Assembly (NCBI GenBank): GCA_000209465.1
Contig: GL890585.1
Span: 18,880-82,879 of the forward strand
Direction: 5' to 3'
Length of the DNA: 64,000 bases
Source of the DNA: Lachnospiraceae oral taxon 107 str. F0167
GTDB lineage: Bacteria; Bacillota; Clostridia; Lachnospirales; Lachnospiraceae
The translations under genes and the position numbers were made by a program. Positions 25,930 through 35,900 of the stretch are shown one piece after another. How positions within the stretch are numbered: position 1 is the first letter of the stretch; each line of letters begins with the position of its first letter. Below the pieces are notes generated by a model. That model worked only from the letters and a program-made list of their open reading frames with translations, ran no database searches and had not been told where the DNA came from.

Positions 25930-26418
25930 CTACATAAAAGCCCTCGGAGCTATGCGCTTTAGCATATCGATGAGCTTATCATCGGGGGTGATAAGCAAAA
26001 GAATATTCTCTCCGTTTTGTGGAAGAAAAAGAGAGTAGGAAGTATTCAAATCTCCGGTGGAGCAGTCAATTTTTTTTACATTTCTTTTCTCGTTCATCTT
26101 GGGGGATGAAGCGGGGAAAGCGGTTTCCAAAGTCTTTATATCTATATTCAGAAGATTTTTTCTTTTGGTTTTATTATATATGGCATCAATTGTTAAATCG
26201 GCATTTAATAAAGAATATTCATATTCTACCGATATTTTTGGATATACAAAGTAATAAAATACAAAGCCAAGCCCTACAGCAAGAATTATTGCAAATTGTA
26301 TATAGATTGAGAGTACAAGAAAGAATACTATTGCAATGATATTGACAGCTGAAAGCATAATTGCATTTGTATCGGGTTTTATTTTTTTTACAAGTAATTC
26401 ATAAAAAGTATCATTCAT
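25930..26418 (-). CDS. DUF6106-like membrane protein
   Basis: A 162-residue protein beginning MNDTFYELLVKKIKP, with two closely spaced hydrophobic helices (about 18-38 and 41-60) followed by a cytoplasmic domain of about 100 residues. The layout and the MND-FYE-LV-K start match the uncharacterised DUF6106 family of Lachnospiraceae. It overlaps the preceding PucR-like gene by eight bases, so the two are one transcription unit. Function unknown. Confidence 0.65.
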   Translation of the reverse strand: MNDTFYELLVKKIKPDTNAIMLSAVNIIAIVFFLVLSIYIQFAIILAVGLGFVFYYFVYPKISVEYEYSLLNADLTIDAIYNKTKRKNLLNIDIKTLETAFPASSPKMNEKRNVKKIDCSTGDLNTSYSLFLPQNGENILLLITPDDKLIDMLKRIAPRAFM

Positions 26419-27265
26419 TGTTTTTCACCTTTAAAAAATTAGTAATCAATATGGCTATATTAAATATATTTGCACCTTCAAAGGTCTTTATATCAATGCC
26501 ATATTTTTTTTCGATTTGTTCTATTCTATAGACCAAAGTATTCCTATGCATATGCATATACCTTGAAGTTTCTGCAATACTAAGATTATGACGAATGAAG
26601 GTATTTACAAGCTGTATACTTTCATCATCTATCTCTTCTCCTATATTATTTTTAAGAAATTTCTCACATACCGCTTTAGGTATATTATAAATCAACTCAC
26701 CTGCACCCAAATCACCGGGGCCTGTTATTTTTTTGTCCGAATAAAAAATCCGGTTTATATTTAAGGCAGTATTGAGCTCCTTATATTCCTTTGTTAAAAG
26801 TGATATATCTGTAAATATATCGCTGTAGGCAATATATGCACCCGTCATTCCTTCGGTTTCTATAACATCTATCAAAGGATGTGATATATTGTCCTCACCC
26901 GGATATAAAAAGCATATATGGGTGGAGTCTGTCATACAAAGGTATTCCGAACTTTTACCGGGATATAGGGAAGTAATTATTTTTACAGTATTTTCATCAA
27001 GCCCGGCAGGAGCATAGATAAGATACAGACGCATCTTGGTACCGGGCTTTATGCCAAGTGACTTTATGGCATCTGCCTGCTCCTTATATGAGTAAACTCC
27101 GCCAAGTATATGTAAAAGAAGATTGGAATTTGAATATTTTTCCCTATAGGCAGCGGAAATTTTTTTTAATTCCGCAATATCGACTTCATCTTCATTTTCA
27201 ATACTCAGCTTTACACCGGTAAGTTTATATATTTTATTTAATTCATTTCTTATATCAGTATTCAT
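26411..27265 (-). CDS. PucR/CdaR-type transcriptional regulator
   Basis: A 284-residue protein whose C-terminus (about 225-280) is the HTH_30 domain seen in PucR and CdaR: HNLSIAETSRYMHMHRNTL then VYRIEQIEKKYGIDI. The N-terminal 200 residues look like a degenerate GGDEF-like/CdaR middle domain and show no known ligand site. Such regulators respond to purine catabolites, sugar diacids or amino acids. The gene heads a two-gene unit with the DUF6106-like membrane protein. It lies next to msmK on the same strand but is separated from it by a terminator. Confidence 0.7.
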   Translation of the reverse strand: MNTDIRNELNKIYKLTGVKLSIENEDEVDIAELKKISAAYREKYSNSNLLLHILGGVYSYKEQADAIKSLGIKPGTKMRLYLIYAPAGLDENTVKIITSLYPGKSSEYLCMTDSTHICFLYPGEDNISHPLIDVIETEGMTGAYIAYSDIFTDISLLTKEYKELNTALNINRIFYSDKKITGPGDLGAGELIYNIPKAVCEKFLKNNIGEEIDDESIQLVNTFIRHNLSIAETSRYMHMHRNTLVYRIEQIEKKYGIDIKTFEGANIFNIAILITNFLKVKNNE

Positions 27266-27345
27266 ATCTACATTATAGCTTTAAATAATGTTACGGTCAA
27301 AAGCATTTTGATAAAGGGTGATTACAGACCGGGATTAAATAAAAT

Positions 27346-27372
27346 AAAGGGGGAAATACCCCCTTATATATA
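27346..27372 (-). terminator. intrinsic terminator of msmK
   Basis: Read on the minus strand, AAGGGGG and CCCCCTT enclose TATTT and are followed by TATTTTATTT. It lies about 45 bases after the msmK stop. Confidence 0.8.
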
Positions 27373-27415
27373 ATGATTTCAGCATCAAAACTTTAAATGT
27401 TTTGTAATCACAAAA

Positions 27416-28528
27416 TTAGTTTGTAATTGTAAGCTCTGTTTCCTTATCAAAGATATGAACCTTTTCCATATCAAGCGCAAATTTTGCATGGTCGCCTGTT
27501 CTTAAGTTTGTTCTTGGATTTACTCTTGCTGTCATCTGGAAGCCTTCTACATCAAAGTATAAGAATACTTCCGCACCTAAGAGCTCATAAACCTTGATAT
27601 CCGACTCGATAACACTGTCAGGAGAGCTGTTTATAAAGAGCTCTGAATCATGCATATCCTCAGGACGAATACCGAGCACTACAGTCTTACCGTTGAAGGA
27701 ACCGTCTTTGAACTTGGCAAGCTTTGAGATAGGAAGCTTAAGAGTATTGGCTCCAACCTTTAAGAATACATCACCACCTTTATTCTCAACAACAGCATCC
27801 ATAAAGTTCATCTGTGGTGAACCGATAAATCCTGCAACGAAGAGATTGCAAGGAGCATTGTAAAGATTTGCAGGAGAATCAACCTGCTGTACGATACCGT
27901 CCTTCATAACAACGATTCTGGTACCGAGTGTCATAGCCTCTGTCTGGTCATGAGTAACATAGATGATGGTGGCACCGAGTCTTTGATGAAGTTTTGAAAT
28001 CTCGATACGCATCTGCACTCTAAGCTTTGCATCAAGGTTTGAAAGAGGCTCGTCCATAAGGAATACCTTAGGATTACGAACGATAGCACGTCCCATTGCA
28101 ACTCTCTGTCTTTGACCACCTGAAAGAGCCTTAGGCTTTCTGTCAAGGAGTTTCTCAAGATCAAGGATTCTTGCAGCCTCACGAACAAGTCTGTCTATCT
28201 CATCCTTCGGTCTTTTACGAAGCTTAAGACCGAATGCCATATTGTCATATACCGACATATGAGGATAAAGAGCATAGTTCTGGAAAACCATGGCGATATC
28301 TCTGTCCTTAGGTTCCACATCGTTAACTACCTTACCGTCGATTTCAAGTGTACCGCCTGAGATATCCTCAAGACCTGCAATCATACGAAGTGTTGTAGAC
28401 TTACCGCAACCTGAAGGTCCTACGAAGATGATAAATTCCTTATCAGCGATCTCAAGGTTAAAATCCTGAACAGCCTTAAAGCCGTTCGGATAAACTTTTT
28501 CAATGTTCTTTAATGATAAACTAGCCAT
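27416..28528 (-). CDS. msmK: MsmK/UgpC-type ABC ATPase for oligosaccharides
   Basis: A 370-residue CUT1-family ATPase with Walker A GPSGCGKSTT (near residue 37), signature LSGGQRQRVAMGRA, Walker B VFLMDEPLSNLDAKLR, and the C-terminal OB-fold regulatory domain (about 240-370) including GIRPEDMHD. MsmK-type ATPases energise several oligosaccharide importers that lack their own ATPase. The MalEFG-like transporter on the opposite strand has no ATPase gene, so this protein probably serves it. The gene is transcribed divergently from the GH13 gene, with GGAGG before ATG and a good promoter upstream. Confidence 0.93.
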   Translation of the reverse strand: MASLSLKNIEKVYPNGFKAVQDFNLEIADKEFIIFVGPSGCGKSTTLRMIAGLEDISGGTLEIDGKVVNDVEPKDRDIAMVFQNYALYPHMSVYDNMAFGLKLRKRPKDEIDRLVREAARILDLEKLLDRKPKALSGGQRQRVAMGRAIVRNPKVFLMDEPLSNLDAKLRVQMRIEISKLHQRLGATIIYVTHDQTEAMTLGTRIVVMKDGIVQQVDSPANLYNAPCNLFVAGFIGSPQMNFMDAVVENKGGDVFLKVGANTLKLPISKLAKFKDGSFNGKTVVLGIRPEDMHDSELFINSSPDSVIESDIKVYELLGAEVFLYFDVEGFQMTARVNPRTNLRTGDHAKFALDMEKVHIFDKETELTITN

Positions 28529-28565
28529 ATTGCCTCCTAAAATATATACGAAAATTTATGCTTTA

Positions 28566-28594
28566 AGTATATAAAATAAAGTGTAGGCTTTCAA
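28566..28594 (-). promoter_or_regulatory. promoter of msmK
   Basis: On the minus strand, TTGAAA (28594-28589) and TATACT (28571-28566) are separated by 17 bases, about 35 bases upstream of the msmK start. A GCATGC palindrome lies just upstream of the -35 element. Confidence 0.65.
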
Positions 28595-28774
28595 TCGCAT
28601 GCATGACCAAAAATACATACCTTCTTTCGTCAAAATAACGAAGTGAGAAAGTACCATATATGATTTACATAAAATAGGTATTGTGCTATGCTAAGAAAAA
28701 CATATCGACCGTAAAAAACTTAATATGATAAAGAAAGTATACGATAGATGTAAATAATATAGCGAGGTAAGAAA

Positions 28775-30439
28775 ATGAAAAAGGCGTGGTGGAAAGAAGC
28801 GGTAGTATATCAAATATATCCAAGAAGCTTTTGTGACAGCAATGGTGACGGTATAGGTGATTTAAACGGAATTACAAGTAAGCTTGATTATTTAAAAGAG
28901 CTTGGAATAGATGTAATATGGCTTTCCCCGGTATATAAGTCTCCAAATGATGATAATGGCTATGATATCAGTGATTATGAAGATATAATGACTGAGTTCG
29001 GCACTATGGAAGACTTTGATAAGATGCTGGATGCGGCACATGAGAGAGGTATAAAGATAGTGATGGATTTGGTGGTAAATCATACCTCGGATGAGCATCC
29101 ATGGTTTGTTGAAAGCCGCAGTTCAAAGGATAATGAAAAAAGAGATTATTATATCTGGAAGGAAGGCAAGGACGGTAAGGAGCCTACCAACTGGGGTTCG
29201 GCATTCTCAGGTCCGGCATGGAAATATGATGAACATACAGATATGTACTATCTTCACCTTTTCTCAGTAAAGCAGCCGGATTTGAACTGGGAAAATCCAA
29301 AAGTCAGAAATGAAGTCTATGATATGATGACAAGATGGTGTGAAAAGGGTATTGACGGATTCAGAATGGATGTTATAAGCCTTATTTCAAAGCCGGTGGG
29401 ATATCCTGACGCAAAGGTGGTAGGACTTTACGGTGATATGGGTATATGTGCAAACGGTCCTAAGGTGCATGATTATCTTAAGGAGATGAATGAAAGAGTA
29501 CTTTCAAAGTTTGATATTATGACTGTGGGAGAGACTGCCGGTGTTACTTTGGAGGAGGCAAAAAAATATGCAAATACGGACGGCAGTGAGCTGAATATGG
29601 TATTCCAGTTTGAGCATACCGACCTTGATGGCGGTGAGAGATTTAAATGGGATACAAAGCCTATGCCACTTGTTCCTTTAAAAGAAAATTTAAGCAAATG
29701 GCAGAAGGGACTTGAAGATGTGGCTTGGAACAGTCTGTATTTTTGTAATCACGACCAGCCAAGAATTGTATCAAGACTTGGTGATGAGAGTGATGCCTAC
29801 AGAGAACTTTCAGCAAAATGTATTGCTACATGTTTGCATATGATGCAGGGTACACCTTATATATATCAGGGCGAAGAGCTTGGAATGACAAATACGGTAT
29901 TTAACTCGTTGGATGATTTTAGAGATTTGGAGTCAATAAATGCCTACAGAGAGCTTATAGAGAGCGGTCTTTTTACCAAAGATGATATGTTCCCTAAGAT
30001 TGCACATAAGAGCAGGGACAATGCAAGAACTCCTATGCCTTGGGATGCAAGTGAGAATGCAGGATTTACTACAGGTACACCATGGCTTGCACTTAATCCG
30101 AATTATAAAAAGATAAATGTTGCAGACCAGCTAAGAAGAGAGGATTCTGTATTCCATTATTATCAAAAGCTTATCAGACTCAGAAAAGAAAATGAAATAA
30201 TAGTATATGGAAAATATGAGCTTTTACTTCCTGAGGATGAAAATATCTTTGCATATACCAGAACATTGGGTGATAAGAAGCTTATTACAGTATGTAATTT
30301 CAGCAAAAGCGAGCAAAAGTTTGACTTTACAGGCTATGAAAATGCAAAAGTTCTTATATCAAATTATGGTGGAGATATAAGGGATGGCGGTATATTAAAG
30401 CCTTATGCGGCTGTTGTGCTGTTACTTGATAAGAGTTAA
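28775..30439 (+). CDS. GH13 oligo-1,6-glucosidase-type alpha-glucosidase
   Basis: A 554-residue GH13 enzyme starting KKAWWKEAVVYQIYPRSF. The catalytic residues are nucleophile Asp199 (GFRMDVI), acid/base Glu253 (VGETAG) and Asp327 (FCNHDQPR). Val200 directly after the nucleophile is the residue linked to alpha-1,6 specificity in oligo-1,6-glucosidases, so isomaltose/panose-type linkages are the likely target. There is no signal peptide, so it acts on imported oligosaccharides in the cytoplasm. It is the first gene before malE-like and follows a region divergent from msmK. RBS GAGG precedes ATG 28775. Confidence 0.92.
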   Translation: MKKAWWKEAVVYQIYPRSFCDSNGDGIGDLNGITSKLDYLKELGIDVIWLSPVYKSPNDDNGYDISDYEDIMTEFGTMEDFDKMLDAAHERGIKIVMDLVVNHTSDEHPWFVESRSSKDNEKRDYYIWKEGKDGKEPTNWGSAFSGPAWKYDEHTDMYYLHLFSVKQPDLNWENPKVRNEVYDMMTRWCEKGIDGFRMDVISLISKPVGYPDAKVVGLYGDMGICANGPKVHDYLKEMNERVLSKFDIMTVGETAGVTLEEAKKYANTDGSELNMVFQFEHTDLDGGERFKWDTKPMPLVPLKENLSKWQKGLEDVAWNSLYFCNHDQPRIVSRLGDESDAYRELSAKCIATCLHMMQGTPYIYQGEELGMTNTVFNSLDDFRDLESINAYRELIESGLFTKDDMFPKIAHKSRDNARTPMPWDASENAGFTTGTPWLALNPNYKKINVADQLRREDSVFHYYQKLIRLRKENEIIVYGKYELLLPEDENIFAYTRTLGDKKLITVCNFSKSEQKFDFTGYENAKVLISNYGGDIRDGGILKPYAAVVLLLDKS

Positions 30440-30495
30440 AAAATATGATAAAATGTTGACTAATATTATTAAGATACTCAATGGAGGAGATTATA

Positions 30496-31839
30496 ATGAA
30501 AAAAAGATTTTTAAGCGTTGCAGCAGGAGTTTTAGCTGTATCCGCTATGTTGGCAGGTTGTGGCGGTTCAGGTGCCACAAAAAATGAGAGTAGTGCAGAC
30601 AATCAGAGCAGTGCGGCTGAGAGCAAGGCTGATACACCGGCAGCAAGCGGTGATGCACTCAGACTTATCAACGGTAAGATTGAGATTGACGAGCAGTTAA
30701 AGAAAGTGGCTGCAAAGTACAAAGAGAAGACCGGACAGGAAGTTGTTATCGAGTCTCTTGGCGGCGGTGTTAATATTCAAGGTCAGATAAAGAGCTATAA
30801 GGCTGCCGACAATATGCCTGATATTTTCGTTATAGGTGGTGACGGTGACTATGCAAACTGGACAGATGCTGTTGCAGACCTTAGCGATACAGAGTTTGCA
30901 AAGAATACAGACTTTGCTTACAAGGATAAGGAATCAGGAAAAGTAGTAGGTTTCCCATATGCGGTTGAGGGATACGGTATAACATATAATGCGGATATCT
31001 TGGAGAAGGCAGGTATTGATCCTGCAAGCCTTACAAATTATGAGGCTTTCAAGGCTGCTTTTGAGAAGCTTGACGGTATGAAGGATGAGCTTGGTATTCA
31101 GGCTGTGGCATCGGTAGCGGCTGAGTCTGGACAGATGTATTGGTCAACAGGTAACCACTTATTCGGTTACTACTATACAGGCGGTCTTGACAGAGGCGAT
31201 ACAAAGTATTTTGATATGGCAATGAAGGGTGAACTTGATGATAAGAGACTTGGTGAGTTTGCAGATATGGCAGAGCTTCTTTTCAAGTATGCGGATCCAC
31301 AGGTTCTTATCTCAGGAACATATGATGATCAGCTTGCACTTTGGGCACAGGGTAAGACAGCATTTATTACACAGGGTAACTGGATTGATCCTTCACTTCC
31401 AACATATAATGTAACATTTAAGACAGGTCTTTTACCGCTTGCTTTCACAAAGGATAATATGACAAAGATTCTTGCAGACTGCCCATCATGGTGGTGTGTA
31501 TATAAGGACGGTAAGAATGTAGAGGGTGCTAAGGCTTTCCTTGATTACCTTGCTACAGATGCAGAGGCACAGGAAATTCTTGTAAAAGAGGCAGGTATGA
31601 TTTCTCCATACAAGAGCAGCACAATCGAGCCGGGAACACCTCTTGCATTAAGCTTAAAGAAGTATGTAGATGCAGGTGAGACATCTTCATGGTCATGGTC
31701 AAATATGCCTGAGGGACTTGCACAGAATGCACTCGGTCTTGTATTCGAGTCTTTTGCAAAGGGCGATATCACAAAGGAACAGTTTATAACTGTGATGAAG
31801 AGCACAATGGCTGAGTATATAGCACAAAATAAAAAATAA
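30496..31839 (+). CDS. maltodextrin-type ABC substrate-binding lipoprotein
   Basis: A 447-residue protein with signal peptide and lipobox MLAGC, a Ser/Ala-rich linker, then an SBP_bac_8 fold of the CUT1 class (segments PDIFVIGGDGDYANW, VVGFPYAVEGYGITYN, QGNWIDPSL). ATG 30496 is chosen over 30481 because GGAGGAG lies just upstream. It feeds the two permeases encoded after the intergenic terminator. Maltodextrins or isomalto-oligosaccharides are the likely ligands, given the GH13 and MalQ neighbours. Confidence 0.9.
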   Translation: MKKRFLSVAAGVLAVSAMLAGCGGSGATKNESSADNQSSAAESKADTPAASGDALRLINGKIEIDEQLKKVAAKYKEKTGQEVVIESLGGGVNIQGQIKSYKAADNMPDIFVIGGDGDYANWTDAVADLSDTEFAKNTDFAYKDKESGKVVGFPYAVEGYGITYNADILEKAGIDPASLTNYEAFKAAFEKLDGMKDELGIQAVASVAAESGQMYWSTGNHLFGYYYTGGLDRGDTKYFDMAMKGELDDKRLGEFADMAELLFKYADPQVLISGTYDDQLALWAQGKTAFITQGNWIDPSLPTYNVTFKTGLLPLAFTKDNMTKILADCPSWWCVYKDGKNVEGAKAFLDYLATDAEAQEILVKEAGMISPYKSSTIEPGTPLALSLKKYVDAGETSSWSWSNMPEGLAQNALGLVFESFAKGDITKEQFITVMKSTMAEYIAQNKK

Positions 31840-32007
31840 TTAATATTTTAAAATGCTTCGCAAATTTGATAACAGCTTGGTCTTTTAAGAAAGATTCGGT
31901 GTTTAGACCTTTATAAGACCGAGCTGTCAAGTGTGTATATTGCCAAGGCATTTGGATGCTTTGCGATATTTATCGCAAAACAGATTTTTCTGTTTTAAGA
32001 AATTTTG

Positions 32008-32038
32008 AATGGCGACTTTTTAAAGTCGTCATTTTTTT
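32008..32038 (+). terminator. terminator between the binding-protein and permease genes
   Basis: GGCGACTTTT and AAAGTCGTC form a stem and run into ATTTTTTT. Partial termination here would make more binding protein than permease. The preceding part of this 308-base gap holds another imperfect hairpin (AGCTTGGTCTT/AAGACCGAGCT, about 31873-31927) and no gene. Confidence 0.75.
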
Positions 32039-32148
32039 ATATAAGAAGGGGTGGCAGAGTAAATATATTGTCTTGTGGAAATGTCGCTCTAAACTCGGGC
32101 AGAAAACTGCCTGATTATTAAAAAATGAATCTTTGAAAGGAGTGAAAA

Positions 32149-33189
32149 GTGGATACAAAGAATGCAAAAATGCTTCCTTTGCTTATACTGGCTTTGGGAG
32201 CGGTATTGACTATTTATGCATTGATTTTGGATTTTACAAAAGCCACAGGTGAACTTAGAGGATATATACTTATTTTGGGCTTGATTCTGCTTATACTCGG
32301 TGTATTTAAATTCCCGCATAAAAAGCATACCAAAATCGTAAATATGGTATTTTTATTCCCTATGGTATTTACTTTTGCCGTAACTGTTATTATTCCGTTT
32401 ATTTTGGGAGTTATATATTCATTTACAGACTGGAACGGAGTTCAGGTTACAAAATTTGTAGGACTTGGCAATTATATTACTATGTTTAAGCAGTCAGATT
32501 ATGTATATTCATTTGTTATTACATTGATATATACAGTTATCAATATGATTCTGGTAAATATAGTAGGATTTATTCTGGCACTTGTATGTTCATCAAAAAT
32601 CAAGGGTACTTCATTTTTCCGTTCGGCTTATTTTTTGCCAAATCTTATAGGTGGATTGGTACTTGGATATGTATGGCAGTTTATCTTTAATAAAGTATTT
32701 ACAAGTATATTTGCCGGTTCGGTATCTATGCTGACCAATGCGAATCTTGCTTTACTTGCTATTTTGATAGTAAACACCTGGCAATATGCCGGATATATTA
32801 TGCTTATTTATCTTACAGGTCTTCAAACTGTGCCTAAGGATGTATTGGAGGCTGCGGGAGTGGACGGTGCGTCTGCACTTACAACACTTTTTAAGATAAA
32901 GATGCCTATGATTGCAAATACATTTACAGTATGTATATTCCTGACATTGGTAAACTCTTTTAAGCAGTTTGACTTAAACCTTGCAATAACAAACGGTGCG
33001 CCCAGCCGTATAATGGGAACGAAAATCATACAGGCTACAGAACTTTTGGCATTAAATATCTATAATACCGCAATCGGAAAAAACAACTATGCTTTGGGAC
33101 AGACCAAGGCGGTTGTATTCTTCATAATACTTGCAATTGTATCATTGACACAGGTTGCAATCAGTAAGAAGAGGGAGGTAGAGCTGTAA
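32149..33189 (+). CDS. maltodextrin-type ABC permease, MalF-like
   Basis: A 346-residue membrane protein of the binding-protein-dependent permease family. The EAA-like loop is at EAAGVDGASALTTLFKIKMPM (first residues near 230). An extra pair of N-terminal helices (12-60) precedes the core of six. GTG start 32149 has AAAGGAG seven bases upstream. It pairs with the MalG-like protein, whose start overlaps its stop by one base. Confidence 0.9.
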   Translation: MDTKNAKMLPLLILALGAVLTIYALILDFTKATGELRGYILILGLILLILGVFKFPHKKHTKIVNMVFLFPMVFTFAVTVIIPFILGVIYSFTDWNGVQVTKFVGLGNYITMFKQSDYVYSFVITLIYTVINMILVNIVGFILALVCSSKIKGTSFFRSAYFLPNLIGGLVLGYVWQFIFNKVFTSIFAGSVSMLTNANLALLAILIVNTWQYAGYIMLIYLTGLQTVPKDVLEAAGVDGASALTTLFKIKMPMIANTFTVCIFLTLVNSFKQFDLNLAITNGAPSRIMGTKIIQATELLALNIYNTAIGKNNYALGQTKAVVFFIILAIVSLTQVAISKKREVEL

Positions 33190-34049
33190 TGAAAGCACAA
33201 AAGTTTAGAAATTTGATAGGCAGTATTATCGGCTTTATTATCGCATTTTTTATACTATGCCCGTTCTTTCTGGTGGTTATAAACTCTGCCAAGACCAGTG
33301 CAGATATAGTAATAAGCCCTATAAGTCTTCCAAAAAACTGGGGGCAGATGTTTGCCAACTTTAAGGGTGTTATAAATAATGTCAACTTCAGTTATTGGAG
33401 TTCATTTAAAAGTTCACTTATAATTACAGTGGTTTCACTTATACTTTTGACATTGTTTTCATCTATGGCTGCATGGGTACTCAGCCGTCATCACAAAGAG
33501 GGCTGGTCAAACTTTATCTTTATGATGTTTGTAGCGGCTATGGTTATACCTTTCCAGGTAGTTATGCTTCCTATACTTACAGTATTTAAGAATATAGGAA
33601 ACTTCACAGGAATACAGATGCTTTCAAGCTATAAAGGTGTTGTATTTGCATATTTGGGATTTGGAGGTTCCATGTCAATCTTCGTTTTGCATGGATTTAT
33701 AAAGGGTATACCTAAGGAGCTTGAAGAGGCGGCATGGATTGACGGCTGTTCTCCTGAGGGTACTTTCTTTAGAATAATTATGCCTCTGCTTCGTCCCGTA
33801 CAGATGACTGTTTTGATACTTAACGGTTTGTGGATATGGAATGATTACCTTCTTCCATCTATAATGCTTGGACTTAACGGCAGGATAAAGACTTTGCCTA
33901 TTGCGGTAAGCAGCTTTGTAGGCTCTTATGTAAAGCAATGGGATTTGATTCTTAGTGCGGCATTCCTGGCTATGATTCCGATAGTAATATTATTCCTTGT
34001 GGCTCAAAAGCAGATTATTCAGGGAATGGTAGACGGTGCTATTAAATAA
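33189..34049 (+). CDS. maltodextrin-type ABC permease, MalG-like
   Basis: A 286-residue permease with the CUT1 EAA loop at LEEAAWIDGCSPEGTFFRII (near residue 180) and about six helices. The C-terminal QKQIIQGMVDGAIK is a clear MalG/AraQ/LacG-type ending. It forms the channel with the preceding permease; ATP hydrolysis is probably supplied by MsmK. The gap to malQ contains a hairpin (AAGCCATGCA/TGCGTGGCTT at 34107-34136) without a T tail on this strand. Confidence 0.92.
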   Translation: MKAQKFRNLIGSIIGFIIAFFILCPFFLVVINSAKTSADIVISPISLPKNWGQMFANFKGVINNVNFSYWSSFKSSLIITVVSLILLTLFSSMAAWVLSRHHKEGWSNFIFMMFVAAMVIPFQVVMLPILTVFKNIGNFTGIQMLSSYKGVVFAYLGFGGSMSIFVLHGFIKGIPKELEEAAWIDGCSPEGTFFRIIMPLLRPVQMTVLILNGLWIWNDYLLPSIMLGLNGRIKTLPIAVSSFVGSYVKQWDLILSAAFLAMIPIVILFLVAQKQIIQGMVDGAIK

Positions 34050-34153
34050 TGGGCTTAAAGATTGGGGGCTTTTATAACTCTTAACAGACTTTAAGTTTAA
34101 ATATAAGCCATGCAACAATGAGTTTGCGTGGCTTAAAAAATAAGGAGGATATA

Positions 34154-35647
34154 ATGAGAAAAAGTGGAATATTACTACATATAAGCAGTCTTCCGGGAAA
34201 ATACGGAATAGGAAGCTTTGGAAAAGAGGCATACCGCTTTGTAGATAAATTAAAGAAAGCAAAGCAATCCTTCTGGCAGATATTGCCACTTGGTCCTACA
34301 GGATATGGTGATTCACCATATCAGTCATTTTCTACTTTTGCCGGTAATCCGTATTTTATAGATTTGGAAACATTGATTGAAGAAGGACTTTTAACAAAAA
34401 GTGAATGTGAAAGTATAGACTTCGGTACAAATTTAAAAAAGGTTGATTACAAGAAACTCTACGACGGCAGATTTGAACTTTTGCATAAGGCATATGAAAG
34501 AGCCAAAGTATATGAGGATGATAATTTTGCAGACTTTGTATATGAAAACTCCAAATGGCTTTGGGACTATGCTCTTTTTATGGCATTAAAGGATTATTTT
34601 AACGGAGAACCCTTTAATACTTGGCCAAAGGATATCAGAGAAAGATATGATTATGCCATAAATTACTATAGAGAAGAACTTTATTTTGATATTGAGTTTT
34701 ATCAATTCTTACAATATAAGTTTGATATACAGTGGAAAAAATTGAAGGCGTATGCAAATGAGAATGGTGTTGAAATAATCGGAGATATTCCGATATATGT
34801 GGCGATGGACAGTGCAGATACCTGGGCTCATCCGGAACTTTTCCAGATGGGAGAGGATGGAAAGGCTGTGGCTGTGGCAGGATGTCCGCCTGACGGCTTT
34901 GCACCGGATGGGCAGCTTTGGGGAAACCCTTTGTATAATTGGGGATATCACAAAGAAACAGGCTTTAAATGGTGGATAAAGAGATTAAAAAAGAATTTTG
35001 AAAAATATGATGTTATCCGTATAGACCATTTCAGAGGTTTTGATGAGTATTACTCCATACCTGCCGAGAATGAAACTGCGGCAGGCGGTCACTGGGAAAA
35101 GGGCCCAGGCATAGAGCTCTTTAATAAAATCAAAGAAACACTTGGTGATTGCAAGCTGATAGCGGAGGATTTAGGCTATGTAACCGACAGTGTAAGAAAA
35201 CTTGTAAATGACAGCGGTTATCCCGGAATGAAGGTTTTGGAGTTTGCATTTGATTCAAGAGATACCGGAAGTGCCAATGATTATCTTCCACATAATTATA
35301 CAAAGAATACCGTGGTATATAGCGGAACTCATGACAATGAGACTGTGATGGGCTGGCTTGATGATATTACTGAGGAAGAATTTGATATGGTACTGGCATA
35401 CTTTAACCTAAGAAAGGATGCAAAGAATACCGAGATTTGTGATGCCATAATAAGAGGAGCCATGGGCAGTGTTTCAGATACCTGTATCATACCTATACAG
35501 GATTATTTGCATTATGACCACAAGTATAGAATGAACACCCCGTCAACCATAGGAAAGAACTGGATGTTCAGGCTTGTTGAGGGCGAGATAGATGAAGCGA
35601 CTTGGAAGAATATTAAGTATTTGACTGAATTATATGGTCGAGGATAA
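34154..35647 (+). CDS. malQ: 4-alpha-glucanotransferase MalQ
   Basis: A 497-residue GH77 enzyme starting RKSGILLHISSLPGKYGIGSFG. It has the catalytic regions IRIDHFRGF (nucleophile Asp), AEDLGYVT (acid/base Glu) and SGTHDNET (third Asp). It transfers glucan segments between malto-oligosaccharides and releases glucose in the cytoplasm. ATG 34154 is preferred over an in-frame start at 34118 because AAGGAGG lies eight bases upstream. It closes the GH13-malEFG-malQ unit. Confidence 0.95.
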   Translation: MRKSGILLHISSLPGKYGIGSFGKEAYRFVDKLKKAKQSFWQILPLGPTGYGDSPYQSFSTFAGNPYFIDLETLIEEGLLTKSECESIDFGTNLKKVDYKKLYDGRFELLHKAYERAKVYEDDNFADFVYENSKWLWDYALFMALKDYFNGEPFNTWPKDIRERYDYAINYYREELYFDIEFYQFLQYKFDIQWKKLKAYANENGVEIIGDIPIYVAMDSADTWAHPELFQMGEDGKAVAVAGCPPDGFAPDGQLWGNPLYNWGYHKETGFKWWIKRLKKNFEKYDVIRIDHFRGFDEYYSIPAENETAAGGHWEKGPGIELFNKIKETLGDCKLIAEDLGYVTDSVRKLVNDSGYPGMKVLEFAFDSRDTGSANDYLPHNYTKNTVVYSGTHDNETVMGWLDDITEEEFDMVLAYFNLRKDAKNTEICDAIIRGAMGSVSDTCIIPIQDYLHYDHKYRMNTPSTIGKNWMFRLVEGEIDEATWKNIKYLTELYGRG

Positions 35648-35725
35648 TTGGAAATAAATTTAGTGCTACTAATTATCATATAATAATGGTATAATAAGGA
35701 CATAATATTTTAAGAGGTGAAGATT

Positions 35726-35833
35726 ATGCCACAAATTATTCCAATTAAAGATTTAAAAAATACTTCGGAGATTTCAGATCTATGTCACAGTACATCAGAA
35801 CCGGTTTATATTACCAAAAATGATTATTCTTAG
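35726..35833 (+). pseudogene. truncated Phd/YefM-type antitoxin fragment
   Basis: A 35-residue frame starting MPQIIPIKDLKNTSEISDL and ending EPVYITKNDYS. This is the DNA-binding N-terminal half of a Phd/YefM antitoxin, which normally continues NGYGDMVVMS and a toxin-binding tail. The stop comes right after TKN. It has a good GAGGTGA ribosome site, so it may still be made, but no toxin gene follows. Confidence 0.7.
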
Positions 35834-35841
35834 CTTTAAGA

Positions 35842-35886
35842 AAGAACCTGTCAGATGGTGTTTTTCTCTGACAGGTTCTTATTTTA
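35842..35886. terminator. bidirectional terminator between malQ and the second GH13 gene
   Basis: AAGAACCTGTCAGA and TCTGACAGGTTCTT are exact complements with a T-rich loop, followed by ATTTTAT. Minus-strand A/T flanks let it end the convergent GH13 gene too. Confidence 0.85.
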
Positions 35887-35900
35887 TAATATTTCAGTCT

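Noticed and set aside
34107..34140. Terminator between the MalG-like gene and malQ
   Set aside because: The stem is good but is followed by A residues, not T, on the coding strand, so it should not stop transcription into malQ.
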